Source of the DNA: Nephrocerus scutellatus
Lineage: Eukaryota > Arthropoda > Insecta > Diptera > Pipunculidae
DNA length: 64,000 bases
Assembly: GCA_947095585.1 (NCBI GenBank)
Contig: OX352761.1
Span: 27,929,777-27,993,776, forward strand
Direction of reading: 5' to 3'
In this document: positions 32,485-45,300 of the stretch, in pieces
Numbering within the stretch: the first letter of the stretch is position 1
Layout: each line of letters begins with the position of its first letter
The notes under the pieces: model-generated
What the model was told of the DNA's origin: nothing
Seen by the model: only the letters and a program-made list of their open reading frames with translations
The model's database searches: none
Translations under genes and position numbers: made by a program

Positions 32485-32678
32485 TAATGCTTGATTTACA
32501 TTTGGGTCGTGCGAGAAAAAATGAGCAGGACGACTATAGTTAAATTGAAGTTGTGGTTAACCAGAAGAGATTGGTGAAAAATATACTACTTCTCTCGTCT
32601 GGCTTACCACAATTTCTATTTAACAGGCGTCCTGCTCATTTTTTCTCGCACGGCTCAAATGTAAATCAAGCATAGAAG
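32485..32678. mobile_element. Long hairpin element (MITE-like), about 190 bp
   Basis: Left arm ATGCTTGATTTACATTTGGG, then GTGCGAGAAAAAATGAGCAGGACG. The right arm is the inverse (CGTCCTGCTCATTTTTTCTC, then TTTACATTTGAGCC in inverse, ending CAAGCAT). Pairing continues inward through 'TTAAATTGAAGTTGTGGTTAACCAGA'-type blocks to a short loop near 32580-32595. No coding capacity. The target duplication is not resolved. Confidence 0.75.
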
Positions 32679-33239
32679 TAGTATATTTTTCAATGTTACC
32701 ATAATGCTGTAGATAACACTTCCCATGTTACTATAAAATAACTTTAACATTCGCGGTCACACTTTGATTTTAGTATAGGTTCTGTAAAAATTTAGTCCTT
32801 TTTTGTGCTTTTATCGACGATCACAGCATCAGGAAGGTATAGTGGTGAGCCTCGGTACACTTGCGAGGTCCTCAATTACCGCTAGAGTGGGCCATTTTGA
32901 CGCCACATAGGTCAAGGGACATAAATATTTAAGTTGAATAAATACAGCCTATAGCGTTCAGATACGAAATCAACTCGATGATTCTCTAATCTGATAGCTC
33001 TTTCAGGTCGGCCAATGGTTCACCTAAAGTGCAGAGTCTACTACAAGAAAGTGTATGAGTAGCAGCATGGCTGTCCACTGGCCAGTGACCCGTGCTGATA
33101 ACTATAACACTGGCAATATCCTTCCGGGTTCTTGAAATCAAATCGGTGGTTTAACTTTTGTTGAAGGATCGCCAAACCATTATTAATATGGCACAGTTCG
33201 ATAGACTGCTCAACCTTACTAACTTAGTACTGAAAAAAC
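32679..33239. other. No recognised gene
   Basis: AT-rich, no open frame of note. 'GAAGTAGTATATTTTTCAATGTTACC' resembles part of the hairpin loop sequence at 32570-32590, suggesting element debris. Confidence 0.35.
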
Positions 33240-33740
33240 AATCCATAAAAGTTAAAAATTTTCATGTATTATGAAAAAATGTAGTATTCTCTAAAAGGAG
33301 ATACATATATGTGCAAAGTTTGACCCGGTTAATTTGGAAAAATTTAATTAAAAAAATGTCCATTGGAGATGCAAATGTGTTTGAAATTTAAAGAAATCGG
33401 TATTTTTATGGGCACACCTCAAAAAATTTTACAGAACGATTTGTCCATCGGAAATACACATGCACTTAAAATTTGAAGAAAATCGAGCTAATTTTTAAAA
33501 ATCAATTTGTATGGGGCCTCACGACTTCGGGGAACGGTGTCTTCAAAATTTTAACAAAGTGTTGTCCATCAGAGATACACATGTTTATAAAATTTGAAGA
33601 AAATCGGGGTAATTTTTTAAAAAAAATTATACGGGGCCTCACGACCCCGGGGCCCGGGGTCTCCAAAATTTTTACAAAAAGTGTTGTGATAAAAATTAAA
33701 ATATTAATATCAGACACTTTTATAAACCAATTTTTATGAA
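33240..33740. repeat. Foldback/monomer repeat family A, four diverged monomers
   Basis: About four copies of a ~115-bp unit 'AAATTTTTACA.AAAGTGTTGT..ATCGGAGATACACATG....AAAATTTGAAGAAAATCGGG.TAATTTTTAAAAA', each followed by 'GGGCCTCACGAC' in the last two. Confidence 0.7.
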
Positions 33741-34269
33741 ATTTTCGATGTAAATTATTGCTAGGTGAAGGAAGGTTATATAGGCTAAACCTACCCTACC
33801 CAGCGGTGGTAAGAAGAAAGCTGGGGTTCATGTGTGTAGGTAACGAAGCGCCCGGGAATGGCTAGGTATCTTTATGCGTGTTAACGTACCCCTACGTACG
33901 GAACATTGTGATTTCGCCATTTAACGTTGCGGCATTGACTTAAGCACGTAGCGAGAGCGACGTAGCCTTCTCCCATATTTTGAGCCATCATCATCATCAC
34001 CAATATTAAATACATTTGCTTTCTGAACCAATTTGAATTTTACAAAGAACCACTTAATGTAAGAGTAAAAAACCAAAGAAAAGGGATTTCAGAGTTAAGC
34101 GTTTAGTTTTAGACATTTACACTGCAGATCACTAGATTAGAAGAACATAATTTTGGGAGATAAAATTGATATTCTTCCAGTTATATGTCAGAAAATAAAA
34201 AACAAACGATGGTGACAGTTAGAGTAGTTTGTGGTTCTTCAAGACAAATCAAAAATTCGATCTTTTATG
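33741..34269. other. No recognised gene
   Basis: 33760-33970 is more GC-rich than its surroundings (GAAGCGCCCGGGAATGGC, GAGAGCGACGTAGCC) and may be the end of an unknown element. A (CAT)n-like run follows at about 33985. Confidence 0.35.
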
Positions 34270-35486
34270 GAGTTGCACAATGAGGCCAAGTAAACAAGTG
34301 TGCTTTCCTCGACATTGAGGGCGCTTTCGATAACTACGACTCTATTTCAAGCGCAATCAGTAGCAGAGGTATCGAAGTCTCGACCAATCATTGCATAAGG
34401 GCCATGCTTGCAAGTCGAGATATTATTTCCTCCTCGGGATGAGTGTCCGTGTCTGTGACAGCATTTAAGGGATGTCACCAAGGAGGAGTGCTTTCTCCCC
34501 TTCTGTGGCCACTAGTCGACAATCTTCTAGTCGATCTTCACACATCAGGCTACATTGCCATTGGTTATGTGGACGATTTGGCATTTTTTTAGTGGTAAGC
34601 ACTGCACGACTAAAACTAGTGTCATGCTACACGTCTTAGACGTCTTAGACCTATTATTACGTACGCGGCCATCGTTTGTTGGCCGAAAGGTCTTGAACGG
34701 AGAAAGGCAACTAGGCTTTAGAAGCTACAAAGAATTGCCTGTCTAGGTATAACGGGTGCTATGCGTGCTTCAGAAGCTTTTGTATGACTATCACCCTTGC
34801 AAATCTTCATCAGGAAGTGCGCTATTAAGCTTCAACTAGAATACGGGTACAAACCAGGTGACTATGTGGGTCATCTGAAAATTCTTGACTCATTTCCTGA
34901 AAGAGACATGTTCTGAAACATGACTTGACATTGACATGTAGAAATATTGGACCGGGGAAACTGGTGCAATGGTGTTCCGACACTTGACGCTAGAGGTCTG
35001 GTCTGGTACACAGATGGATCGAAGATGGAAACTGGAGCTGAAGCTGGTGTCTTTGGACCCAACACCAAAGTCTCGATACCAATGTGAAAAAGTCCCTCGA
35101 TTTTCCAGGCAGAACTCCATGCCATTGAGATCTGCGCCAAAATTAGCCTTATTAAAGAAATGAAGGGCGCTATATTATATATCTTTTCAGATAGCCAGGC
35201 AGCACTTAGAGCGCTTTCGTCCAATTTGATGGACTCGATATCAGTCAAAAACTTTTACGATGCACTGCAATCTCTGGCTAGACACAACAAAGTTGCACTC
35301 GGTTTGGTTCCTGGTCATCAGGGAATTGCAGGCAACGAATCTGCAGATGAACTAGCTAGGGCTAGCTCGGAATCTGCGTTCATAGGACCTGAACCCCACT
35401 GTGGTGTCAACTGGGCTGCCGCCACATCACTGATAAATTGTTGGGAACTCAAACTACGTCTGACCCACTGGAAAAATGGGGTTTAG
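34270..35486 (+). pseudogene. Non-LTR retrotransposon remnant: RT palm and RNase H
   Basis: Frames carry 'CAFLDIEGAFDN', 'GCHQGGVLSPLLW' and 'GYVDDLAFF' (RT catalytic YVDD at about 34566). Then comes an RNase H domain, 'WYTDGSKMETG' (about 35010), '[14 protein letters not shown]' and 'LVPGHQGIAGNESADELA'. This pairing places it in the RNase H-bearing LINE group (LOA/I/R1-type). Several frame shifts and an internal stop; the 5' end is missing. Confidence 0.8.
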
Positions 35487-35639
35487 ACAATCCAAACAAT
35501 TAATAAGGCCCTTTTCCTAAAGGAAAATCCTTAATTTTAATAGGGATAGCATTAGGAAGCTGGTGAGCTTTCTAACAGGTCATTGTCACTTCCGGCTGTC
35601 AGATTTCAATCAAAATCATCTTGCCCCTCACAATTTATG

Positions 35640-35760
35640 TAAAAAGCTTAAATATGAATTTTCATTCCGAAAAGTTCAGCCATCTGGGCTGTAAAGGGGA
35701 CACATACATACAGACAGACAGAGATTGTTTTTATTTTCGCTTTTTCTGACTCAGGAGATA
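35640..35760 (+). repeat. Repeat family C, partial copy
   Basis: Shares AAAAAGCTTAAATATGAATT, TTCAGCCATCTGGGCTGTA and ACAGACAGACAGAGATTG with the copies at 16215 and 46030. Confidence 0.6.
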
Positions 35761-35945
35761 CGCTAATGGGTAAATCTGCAGAAATCCCGATTTTTCATTG
35801 AAATCTCATTCCAGGCAAGTTCGGGATCAATCAGCGCTTTCTCGTATTTTTTCACATTAGTACAGTTTTCATGTGAGCCAGCCAGAGACATTTTCTGTAA
35901 TGTTAAGGTCAGGCAAAAATGGTGGCCATGGTATAGTTCAACATT

Positions 35946-36100
35946 ATCAAATTCAATATTACTACGTTTTTGTTACTCTTAATCGAGTTTCTTTAAATAT
36001 ATATTTACAAATTTTCTATGATACAAAGTCAATTTAAGGCTGCCAATTAAACCTAACCGGCTATTGCCATTTATTGTTAATCATTTTAAAAATCCAATTT
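35946..36100. repeat. 155-bp segment shared with 50022-50177
   Basis: Almost identical over its whole length (ACTACGTTTTTGTTACTCTT through TAAACCTAACCGGCTATTGC to TCCAATTT). It adjoins the 3' end of the Tc1-like remnant, so it is probably the terminal part of that transposon. Confidence 0.75.
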
Positions 36101-37530
36101 GAAAAGTAGGTAAAAGTTCAACAAACGATTGAACAACGCGAGCAGTGTGTACAGAGGAGCGTTGTCGTGTTGAAATATCCATGAAAGTGGTTTAAAGAGG
36201 TGGTATATTTTCGGAAAAACATATTCCAACAACGCTTCGTAGCTATTTCCTGGCAATTTTGAGATTTGTACCACTAAGTCGATGGTGCCATAATAAGATA
36301 TGGCAGCCCAAGCCATTACGCCTCTTTCTCTTATATGATGGCGGTTTAAAAAGCGCTCCTCTTTTTTTAAATCGTGCAAGTAAAAGGTATAGCCATCAGG
36401 TCCAACTAAATTGAACTTTTTGACTTGACAACGTCTCACTAGAAGGTTTAAGAGGGTTCATGTTCAAAAAGTAAAATGTTAAGTGAGAGACTGTTGTGAG
36501 CACTGTTAAGTGAGACACTGTTAAATCTCAGTACTTTGGGAACTAAGCAATTTCCCAAGCGATTCGCATGAAATTCTGAATGTAGGACTAAGGTGCGACT
36601 ATAAGACTTCTTCCTATGGAAATTCTGAAATATGATCATAATGGTCTGGAATTTCTGAAACAAAACAATTTCTCAAGCGATTTGTATAAAATTCGGAACG
36701 TAGCACTAAGATGCGACTATAAGACTTCTTCCTATAGAAATTATAGCATAATGATCATAATGGTCTGGAATATCTGGAAAAAAGCAATTTTTCAAGCGAT
36801 TCGCATGAAATTCGGAATTTAGGACTAAGATGCGACTATATGACTTCTTTCTATCGAAATTCTGGAATATGATCCTTAAGGTCTGGAAATTCTGGAACAA
36901 AGCAATTTCTCAAGCGATTCGCATGAATATTGGTATGTAGGACAAAGATGCGACTTTAAGACTTGTTCCTATGGAAATTCTGGGTCATGGTCATTAGGAT
37001 CTGGAATTTTGAAAACTATACCATTTTGTGATTTTGAAATGTCCGTTCGTGTATCCGTTCCACAGACAAGAAGATCTTTGTTTTTTTTCCGTCCCGGGCA
37101 AATTTTGTCACGATCAAAACCTACGGCCGTGTCTCCGACACAGCCTACCCTGCCCTTTTTTTATAAAAAGTAAGAATTTGTGGATTTGTATATACGTCTA
37201 TATATGTTTGCCCCGTACTTAATGTGGAACACCCTTTTTTTTTTTGTCGAAAAAGACGATTTTTCCAGTTATTCGAACTTGCTCCTTGTTGCACATCGCA
37301 GGTTATGTGGTCTTTCTCGAATTGTAAGCGTTGAGTCTTTCGCGTAGCATTAAGTGGTGGTTTTTTCTTCAGCTTTAGTCGCTTGAAGTGCCAAACTCAC
37401 TACGAATCACACGACGAACGGTAGATTTACTTGCCTTCCTGATTTTAGATGTCGAAACAGCTTAATTGAAGGCTAGTCTGACAATTTTTCTTCCGTTGCT
37501 GTAAGGACCGTAAAAATATTTCCTTTGTTA
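36086..37530 (-). pseudogene. Tc1-like transposase remnant split by a minisatellite
   Basis: Minus-strand frame 36439-36086 encodes the catalytic part, 'LVGPDGYTFYLHDLKKEE', 'GVMAWAAISYYGTIDL', and 'WIFQHDNAPLYT' with the second catalytic Asp. The N-terminal DNA-binding part is at about 37230-37480 (minus), with 'SKIRKASKSTVRRVIRSEFG'. The two parts are separated by about 570 bp of 118-bp repeats, and frames are broken. This is the Tc1/Bari-type DD34E group by motif. Confidence 0.75.
36540..37020. repeat. 118-bp minisatellite, about four units
   Basis: GACTTCTTCCTATGGAAATT and variants recur at about 36605, 36722, 36840 and 36959 (spacing 117-119). Each is followed by 'ATGATCATAATGGTCTGGAA' and 'CAAGCGATTCGCATGAA'. 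Short frames are generated by the repeat. Confidence 0.8.
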
Positions 37531-37559
37531 CCGCAGTCTACATATGTATTCATATAAGC

Positions 37560-39306
37560 TACTTAAAATAAAAAGCCGCCGCCGATACATTTGTGTTTAT
37601 AATATATAATTTTATTAAACAAATCAAATTGTTTTGTTTTATTTTTTTACAATGTGTATAAATGTATTATTATATAAAATTATAAATATATAATTTCAAA
37701 TGATGAGATGCTAAAAGACACAAAGGCGAATAATGATGAGTGTGTATGTGAGTGTGTATGAATGATAAATGGTTCTTGACTCTTGTTACAGTATTATTCG
37801 TATGTAGTATTTCCTTTTCATTAAAAACCAATATGTAAAAAATTAAAACACTTCAAACACTTTCATTTCAGTTGTTCGCATTCTTGTTGTTCTTGTTCTG
37901 TAGTATTGGTATTGGTGTGGTAATAATTCGGTTAATAATATAATAATGTTCATAATGTAGTACATTTATAAGAGTAAAAAACAGCTTTGCACAATCTACA
38001 ACTAGAATTTTTGCATTCGGTTCTAATTTTGTTTATATTAATATTGATATTTTTTTATTTCAATCAACATGACAGATGATTACCATATAAATTGCAAATA
38101 TAAAAGTACATAAAACTAAACAAATAATAAATGACAAAGAAAATGCATTGCAATGCAAAATAAACGTGGGTATATATTATGTATCCTTCAAGGAAGAATA
38201 TTGACAAATTGTTGTTGAGATGATGTGATATCTATTTAAATGTGTGTGAAATTTTGAAATAATAGTTGGTTATATATGCGTGTGTGATAAAATTAATGAA
38301 TGTTCCTTAATACATATACGCGATACAAAATTATATTAGATAAAATATTATATGTTTGCTATTGTAATATGCCAGAGTATAATGGAGAGGAGGCTGGTTT
38401 TACACGTTGCTACTGTTGCGCCGACTAATTGGAGAGAGTTTTTCATTTACAGCGCATTTCATTTCAGGACTTCTCTGTCTTTCCTGTACCTTAAATGCAA
38501 TATTACAATAACAATACAATAAAATGCACATAAAACATCATTGGAACGAAAAAAGATTTACGCGTGTCAGTCGAGTGTACAAAACTATTAACTAATTTTC
38601 ATTTTTTTTTTATTATTTTGATTTCGTTTCTAATAATTATTAAATTGATAACATATATGCTATTTTTATATAATGTATTAATATATAATTATTGAAGAAA
38701 ACGTATTAATTTGTAATCATTATAAAAAAGGTGAGAGCATACAAATTATGTTGTTTATGCTTTTTATTAATTCAACGTGAAATTTTTCTGTTTCGTGTAC
38801 GCATTCGCAATTTGTTTGTTTGGTATTTTTAAATTTAATTTTATACTTTGAAAAATAAAATTAATTTAAAACAGTAGAGTTGACCATTTAAAAATGTTGG
38901 CGGTTTTCGTTATACTCCCCAGCAGCATGACTCTCTGATCGATCAATTTCAAATTAATTGAATTAAAATTTATCTCTACCATGCATGAAAAATAACAATA
39001 AAATTTCGCTCGCCTATTGGTAATTTCCGCACGTTTTTTCCTCTACAATGGATTTTCGTTTATTTAAGTTTTGATTTCTTTTATGTTTTTGAGTAAGTTT
39101 TTTTTATTTAAGAATATTTACGAATTTTTTGTTTTTTTTTTGTTTGTTTGTTTTACTTCTTAAATGCATTTCGCCATATTTTGTTTTGCTTTTGCTTTTA
39201 ATTGTTTTTGTGACGGTATTAATTATTAAGAATATTGTTGAAAGTGTTTACTCTTCTTCGTCGACATCCATTCATCATCATTATTTTGTGAGAATTGTCA
39301 TTCCAT
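37560..39306 (-). other. Probable long 3' UTR of Jupiter
   Basis: Very AT-rich single-copy sequence directly beyond the Jupiter stop, with no repeats in common with the rest of the window and none of its open frames credible. The extent is inferred from the boundary with the Tc1 remnant at about 37550; several possible AATAAA signals exist on the minus strand, so the end is not fixed. Confidence 0.4.
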
Positions 39307-42300
39307 CTACCACAGCCCCGATGAGAATCCTCCTGGGGGAATACGGTTTTTGTTGATCACTTGATTGGCACCGTTTAAGCTGGGAATTGTTGTATTTATT
39401 TCAACTCCAGCTGGCTTGTAGCCCTCTCCAGTAACTGGATTACCGTCTGAAAAAAGGCAATGAAATTGGATTAAATGAGATGCTTAGAGATGAGATTTGT
39501 TTTGGTCCAATTAAAAAGAGGATTAACTAGCATGTAAAGGAAGAAAAATCTAACGTTTTAAAATTAGTTATTACGCAAACATTGCTACCAAAGGTTTTCT
39601 AAACAATAAATAGATACAAATAAATATGCGTCGTTGGCCGCTTTGAGAGCGGTATAGCTTCAAGACTGGGTCACGAAACGTTGCGTAACGCACAAAACTA
39701 TTTCAACTTATTTCTACGTTAAGAGACGTAAATTATTGCAGTAGTTTAAGTTATCATGCTTACAATCATTAAGCGTCAATATAGCCTAACGTTCGTGTAC
39801 AACGTTCAGCTTAGATGCCTTGTTGGAATATTAGTACGGAATTTTCCAAGTTGTTGTTAATTTAAATGAAATATAAGAAAATTTAATTCTTCTAAACTAA
39901 ACAAAATTAATAATATTTAATATGAATTCTTTAAATACTATGTCTTTTAGAATAATCTCTGTACGCCTAAGATTCCAAAATATTATTATAAAGGGTGTTT
40001 TTTTAGGAGGTTTGTTTTTCCGATAGATGTCGTTTTATTTTATGACAGTTGTTTTGACAGCTCAAAGTGGCATTTCTACTCAGTATTGTTTGGCAAATCA
40101 TTATGAATAGGTTAACTCCAGAACAACGTTTTCAAATCGTGGAAATTTATTTTCAAAATCAGTGTTCAATTAAAAATGTTTATAGAGCACTTCGTGAATT
40201 TTATGGTGCACATAATCGTCCGTCAGAGACCACCATAAAGAACGTAATTACCAAATTTCGGTCTACATTCACTCTTTTGGATGCCAAGCCACCGACAAGA
40301 ATGAGAAGAGTTCGTACAGAAGAAAATATTGCTGTCGTTGAGGCCAGTGTCGAAGAAAACGACAATTTATCGATTCGTCGTCGTGCTCAGCAAATTGGAC
40401 TTTGTCCATCGACTTTATGGAAAATTTTACGTAAAGATTTGGGTTTGGTGCCATACAAAATTCAATTGGTGCAAGAATTAAAGCCACACGACCATCGTTT
40501 GCGCCGTGAATTCAGTGATTGGTCGTTAAATCAATTGAACGAAGATCCATTTTTTTACCGTAAAATTCTCTTCAGTGATGAGGCGCATTTTTTGTTAAAT
40601 GGATACGTCAACAAACAAAATTGTCGCATTTGGAGCAAAGATAATCCACACGCCGTTCAAGAATTACCAATGCATCCTGATAAATGTACTGTTTGGTGCG
40701 GTCTATGGGCTGGTGGGATCATCGGTCCATATTTCTTTAAAAATGAGGAAGGACGACGCGTTACCGTGAATGGAAATCGATACAGAACCATGTTAAATGA
40801 GTTTTTGTTGTCAAATCTTGAAGATATGGATATGGATGAAATGTGGTTTCAACAAGATGGTGCCACTTGCCATACAGCACGTGAAACAATCGACTTATTG
40901 AAAGAAACTTTCAACGACAACATTATTTCGAGAAATGGTCCGGTGAATTGGCCTCCGCGTTCGTGCGATTTGACGCCACTCGATTACTTTTTGTGGGGAT
41001 ACGTGAAGTCATTGGTTTATGTGGATAAACCTCAATCGATTGACGCTTTGGAAACCAATATTCAACGTGTCATTGCTGACATACGCCCTCAAATGCTTGA
41101 AAAAGTGCTGGAAAATTGGACCTCCAGAATGACATTTGTGAAAAATAGTCGTGGTAGCCATATGCCAGAAATTGTGTTTAAATGTTAAATGCCAAAAAAT
41201 TATCTACCAAATAAACAAAAATTTTGGTCATTTCATAATTTTATATGTGTTTTATTCAAAAAAAAAATCGGCAACCTCTTAAAAAAACACCCGTTATATG
41301 CCATAAATTTACACGTAAAAAGACCGCCATAGAACTTGCACTTGTATCTTTGTGTTTTTTTTTTAAAATATGTTCTGTCAAAGGACGATTAAATTTTTAT
41401 TCTTTTAAAGTTAAGTGCCCGATTTTGCGTTAAATTTACAAACCATAACCCAGGTTTGGGGTTATTTGGCCTTCATTTGTAAAATGTCTTTACAAAAACT
41501 TTTAATTTGCTATACGTCGAAAATAGGTGACTTTATCTTCAGAACTTCTCAATTGTGAGGTAGGTGCATATTGCATATTGGATATTGCATACCACTGCCC
41601 AAACGCAGTAAGATTGTTTTCATTCTCAGCACGTTGGCGGTGAGAGCAGGTTCTGTCAGTTTAAAAACTTACCCGTCGTTAGTTCACAAAATCATAACAA
41701 TTATTTTTGTTTTTTTTTTTTTAAAAACAATTTTTTTAAAAATTTACTTTTTTTTTTAAAAAAAAAATTTCTTTATTTTTTAATGGATTTTTTTACACGC
41801 GCCACACGCGTCACAATTGGTTTAAAACTAGTCCCATAAAATTCTGACTGGTAGAAGCTGAGATATACGAGTTCCTACTAAAAGCTTTCCACTACTACAT
41901 ATACACACGAGCTAATGTATTCTGCTATGCGAGTGACTACACACAATCGTGTATGCTATCCACTTGTCAGCTTAGACTGCACCATTCCGCAGCTCCACCC
42001 ACTTCAACAAAAACTTCCAGGTTACCATCCCCTCCAGGTCTTCTTGGGAGGAAGGTATCTACTTGGAAAATGAAGAAATTCACTTATACACAGACGGGTC
42101 GAAAACTGAATAAGGGGTTGGCGGAAGTGTCTTTTCAAAAACACTAAATTTAAGTCTCTCTTTCCGTCTTCCTGATCGCTGTAGTATTTTCCAAGCGGAA
42201 ATCATGGCTATTAAGGAAGCCTTGTCTTGGCTAAAGAGTAATGTCATATATGTTAAGGATATCCACATTTTTTCGGATAGCCAGGCTGCGCTAAAGTCCA

Positions 42301-45300
42301 TGGAATCAGTCTCCACAAATTCCATTCTGGCCCGGAATTGCCGATCGTCTCTTGATGGCGATGGCATTTCAACATTCACCTCTGCTGGGGCATAGTGACA
42401 TTCCTGGTAATTGTATGGCTGATGAACTCGCCAAACATTGAACCACACTACCCCATTGCCTGAATATGGTTCACTAGGCATGCGAATCGCAACGTGCAAA
42501 CTCATGTTTAAACGGGATGCTATAATAAAAACTATTTATAGATGGTCAAACGGTATAACTTGCATAGCAACGAAGCCGATCTGGCCCAAACTAGATCCGA
42601 AACGCTCCAAGTGCTTGATCTCTCAAAACAGACTGCACATTAGTGCCATTATAGGTGTCATAACAGGACACTGTTTCATAGGCAAGCATGCAGAAAGACT
42701 AGGAGTCTTTTCCAACGATTTCTGTAGAAGCTGCATGGATGAGGAGGAGGAGGAAACCACTCTCCATCTACTTTGTACGTGCCCAGCCCTCTCGTCGAAT
42801 AGGCGGAAGTAGCATCTGGGAGCGTTCTTTTTCAACGATCTCAACGATCTTAACCAAATTAACATTAATAGTCTACTGCGCTTCATACGAAGCTTCAAGT
42901 GGTTCAACGAGTAGGCGTGGGATTTTCTAGATCTTTGTGGTATCACAACGGACCTTCACGGTCTAAGTGCGTCTGTTTTTACTGACGGCCACTTCAAATT
43001 AACCTAGCCTAATAGTATGCAACGTAAAATGTAGGTCTTTCATTCATAAGCGATGGGCCATTCAGTCATTTAAGCAATTTCTGATTAAGTGTTTAGACGG
43101 AATTACAACTATCCATACGGCGAGCTGAGAAGCTCCGCTTTACCATCTTAATTTATATGGACAGTCCAGACTGCAATGAGTTCACTGGAATCAGTTTCAC
43201 TGATGTCAATGTTGGCACACTCTTTTTTTTTAACGAGATGAGCTGAGATGAGATGAGATGAACATTCATATAGTGCTGGTCCCTGGTCACTCAGAAATCT
43301 TGTGGAACGGCGGACGAACTCGCTAAGTACGGTATGGCTCTCCAGCTGATACCGGTAAGGACAAGTGTGGAATGCCAATTGCGACGCTCTTGTTCTTGGT
43401 CGTTGATTTCCCTACAACGACGAGAGCAGAGAGCGATTGTAGGGATTCTTACATGAGACTACCTTTATTTAGAACATGCGAGAAGGCTGGGTCTGGGATT
43501 ATGATTATGAGGTTATGACTCGTTCAGTTGCTCGGATCTACAAGAAGTTCTAGAGAAGTACAAATGCCTGTGGTTACACGTAAGTGCTCTTCATCTTATA
43601 TGTACTTATAGAGATTTTTTGCTGGTTGAAGAGCAACTGAAGATACCTTAAAAATGATTCGCATTGCTTTTATGATACCATTCTAACTTTAAAGTATTAA
43701 AGTTCCATTTAATGAGATGACTGGGAATACTAAGCTCTAACTGATACATTGAAATAGATTTATATACATGTTTCTAGTTGCTCGATTATAAAATACCCTT
43801 TTAAGCTACACCTTCTACTAAATGTACTAAAGCGAGATGTTTTGGTTTCCTAAAACAATGCAAGATGTACTTTACTCCTTCAGATCTGGCTACAAGGCGT
43901 ATATTCGCCCTAAACTTGAATGCAACTGTATTGTCTGGGCAATCGAATCGCTTGAACATCGTAGGCATGTTTCTAGCTTGTCACTGTTTTATCGCTTTTT
44001 CCACAAAAGGTGTTCAAAAGAAATATCCATATGAATCCCGCCCATTCTCGAACCCATCCGTAATACCCGTGCCTCGACTCGCCCACGGGTCCACCATTAA
44101 GCCTACCTTCGGACGCACTAACCATTTCAGAGATTCCTTCTTTAGTCGCTCAATAGTTATGTGGAATGATTTGCCTGATTCTATGTTTAGGCATTTGTAT
44201 GATTTGCAGTCGTTTAAGACATACGTGCATAGACATCTCCTCTCCCTAATTTCCTAACGCCCACGCTGTGCTAAGCATTATAAGGGCGCGAATCCCTTTA
44301 GCGTGTGTACATTATAAAAGAAAACCTCTGAAATACGATTTATGTTTCGGAACTGCTTTATACTTGGGCCGATATCATCACTCTGAACTAAATGATGCTA
44401 TGTACCGAAATTTTAAAGAAAATCGGTACCCAGTGTTTTCGTTGATCAGCAAAAGTGTTGTGCACTTGTACGGAAAAAAAAACTGATAAGAAATGACAAA
44501 ATTGCAGTTTAACAGTTGGATTGTAGTCCTGGTGTTGAACTCAGTTTCCCCTTGTAGTGATGTGTACGTGCATATTTTTGTCTTTCTACAATACAAAACA
44601 ACTAATAAAATTCTGAGATACCTCTCCGAATGACATTTCTTCGAGGTCTGTCACCGTCGCAGCCCAATCCCAATCCTGTAATTGGATTGCGTGGTGTATT
44701 GGCTCTGGGAGTTCGACAACGGTTGGATAATGTCGCTGATGACGATCGACAATTTTCTGGTGCCATAAAGGACGACGTCATTGTGGTACGAGTTGGATCT
44801 TCTGAAGTGTTTACCATAGCATTTTGACGTGTTTGAGAACTGACACCTGAACAAGTTACATCAAATGACGGTGTATCACCTCCTGCTGTATTCAAAGTAT
44901 GGACTTCCCTGACGATGCTGTTATTTTTTATATCAGCATTAGCCGCCGCCGTTTCTGCTGATCCATTGGCAGTTGTATTTTGATCACAATTTGTATTAGG
45001 ATTTTTTCTTGGCGTAATGACGACGTCGGCTTGAGTAGACGAGCAAATTTCTTCAATTTCTGTAAAGTTATTGTTTTGCATTATATTTTTACTATTAAAA
45101 GAGGGTTGGTTGTAAGAGGGGGGAGTGTGGCGGGCAACAGATAGGTACATAATAAATGTAGAACAGAAAAGCGATAATGGTTGATGGGTTCTAAAATTTA
45201 CATCTAAATTTCATCATTATGGCGAGATATTTTACAACAAAGCTACAACGACCAGAATGAAAAAATAAAAGGGAAGGGGTTAAAAAAGTATTTGATATTA

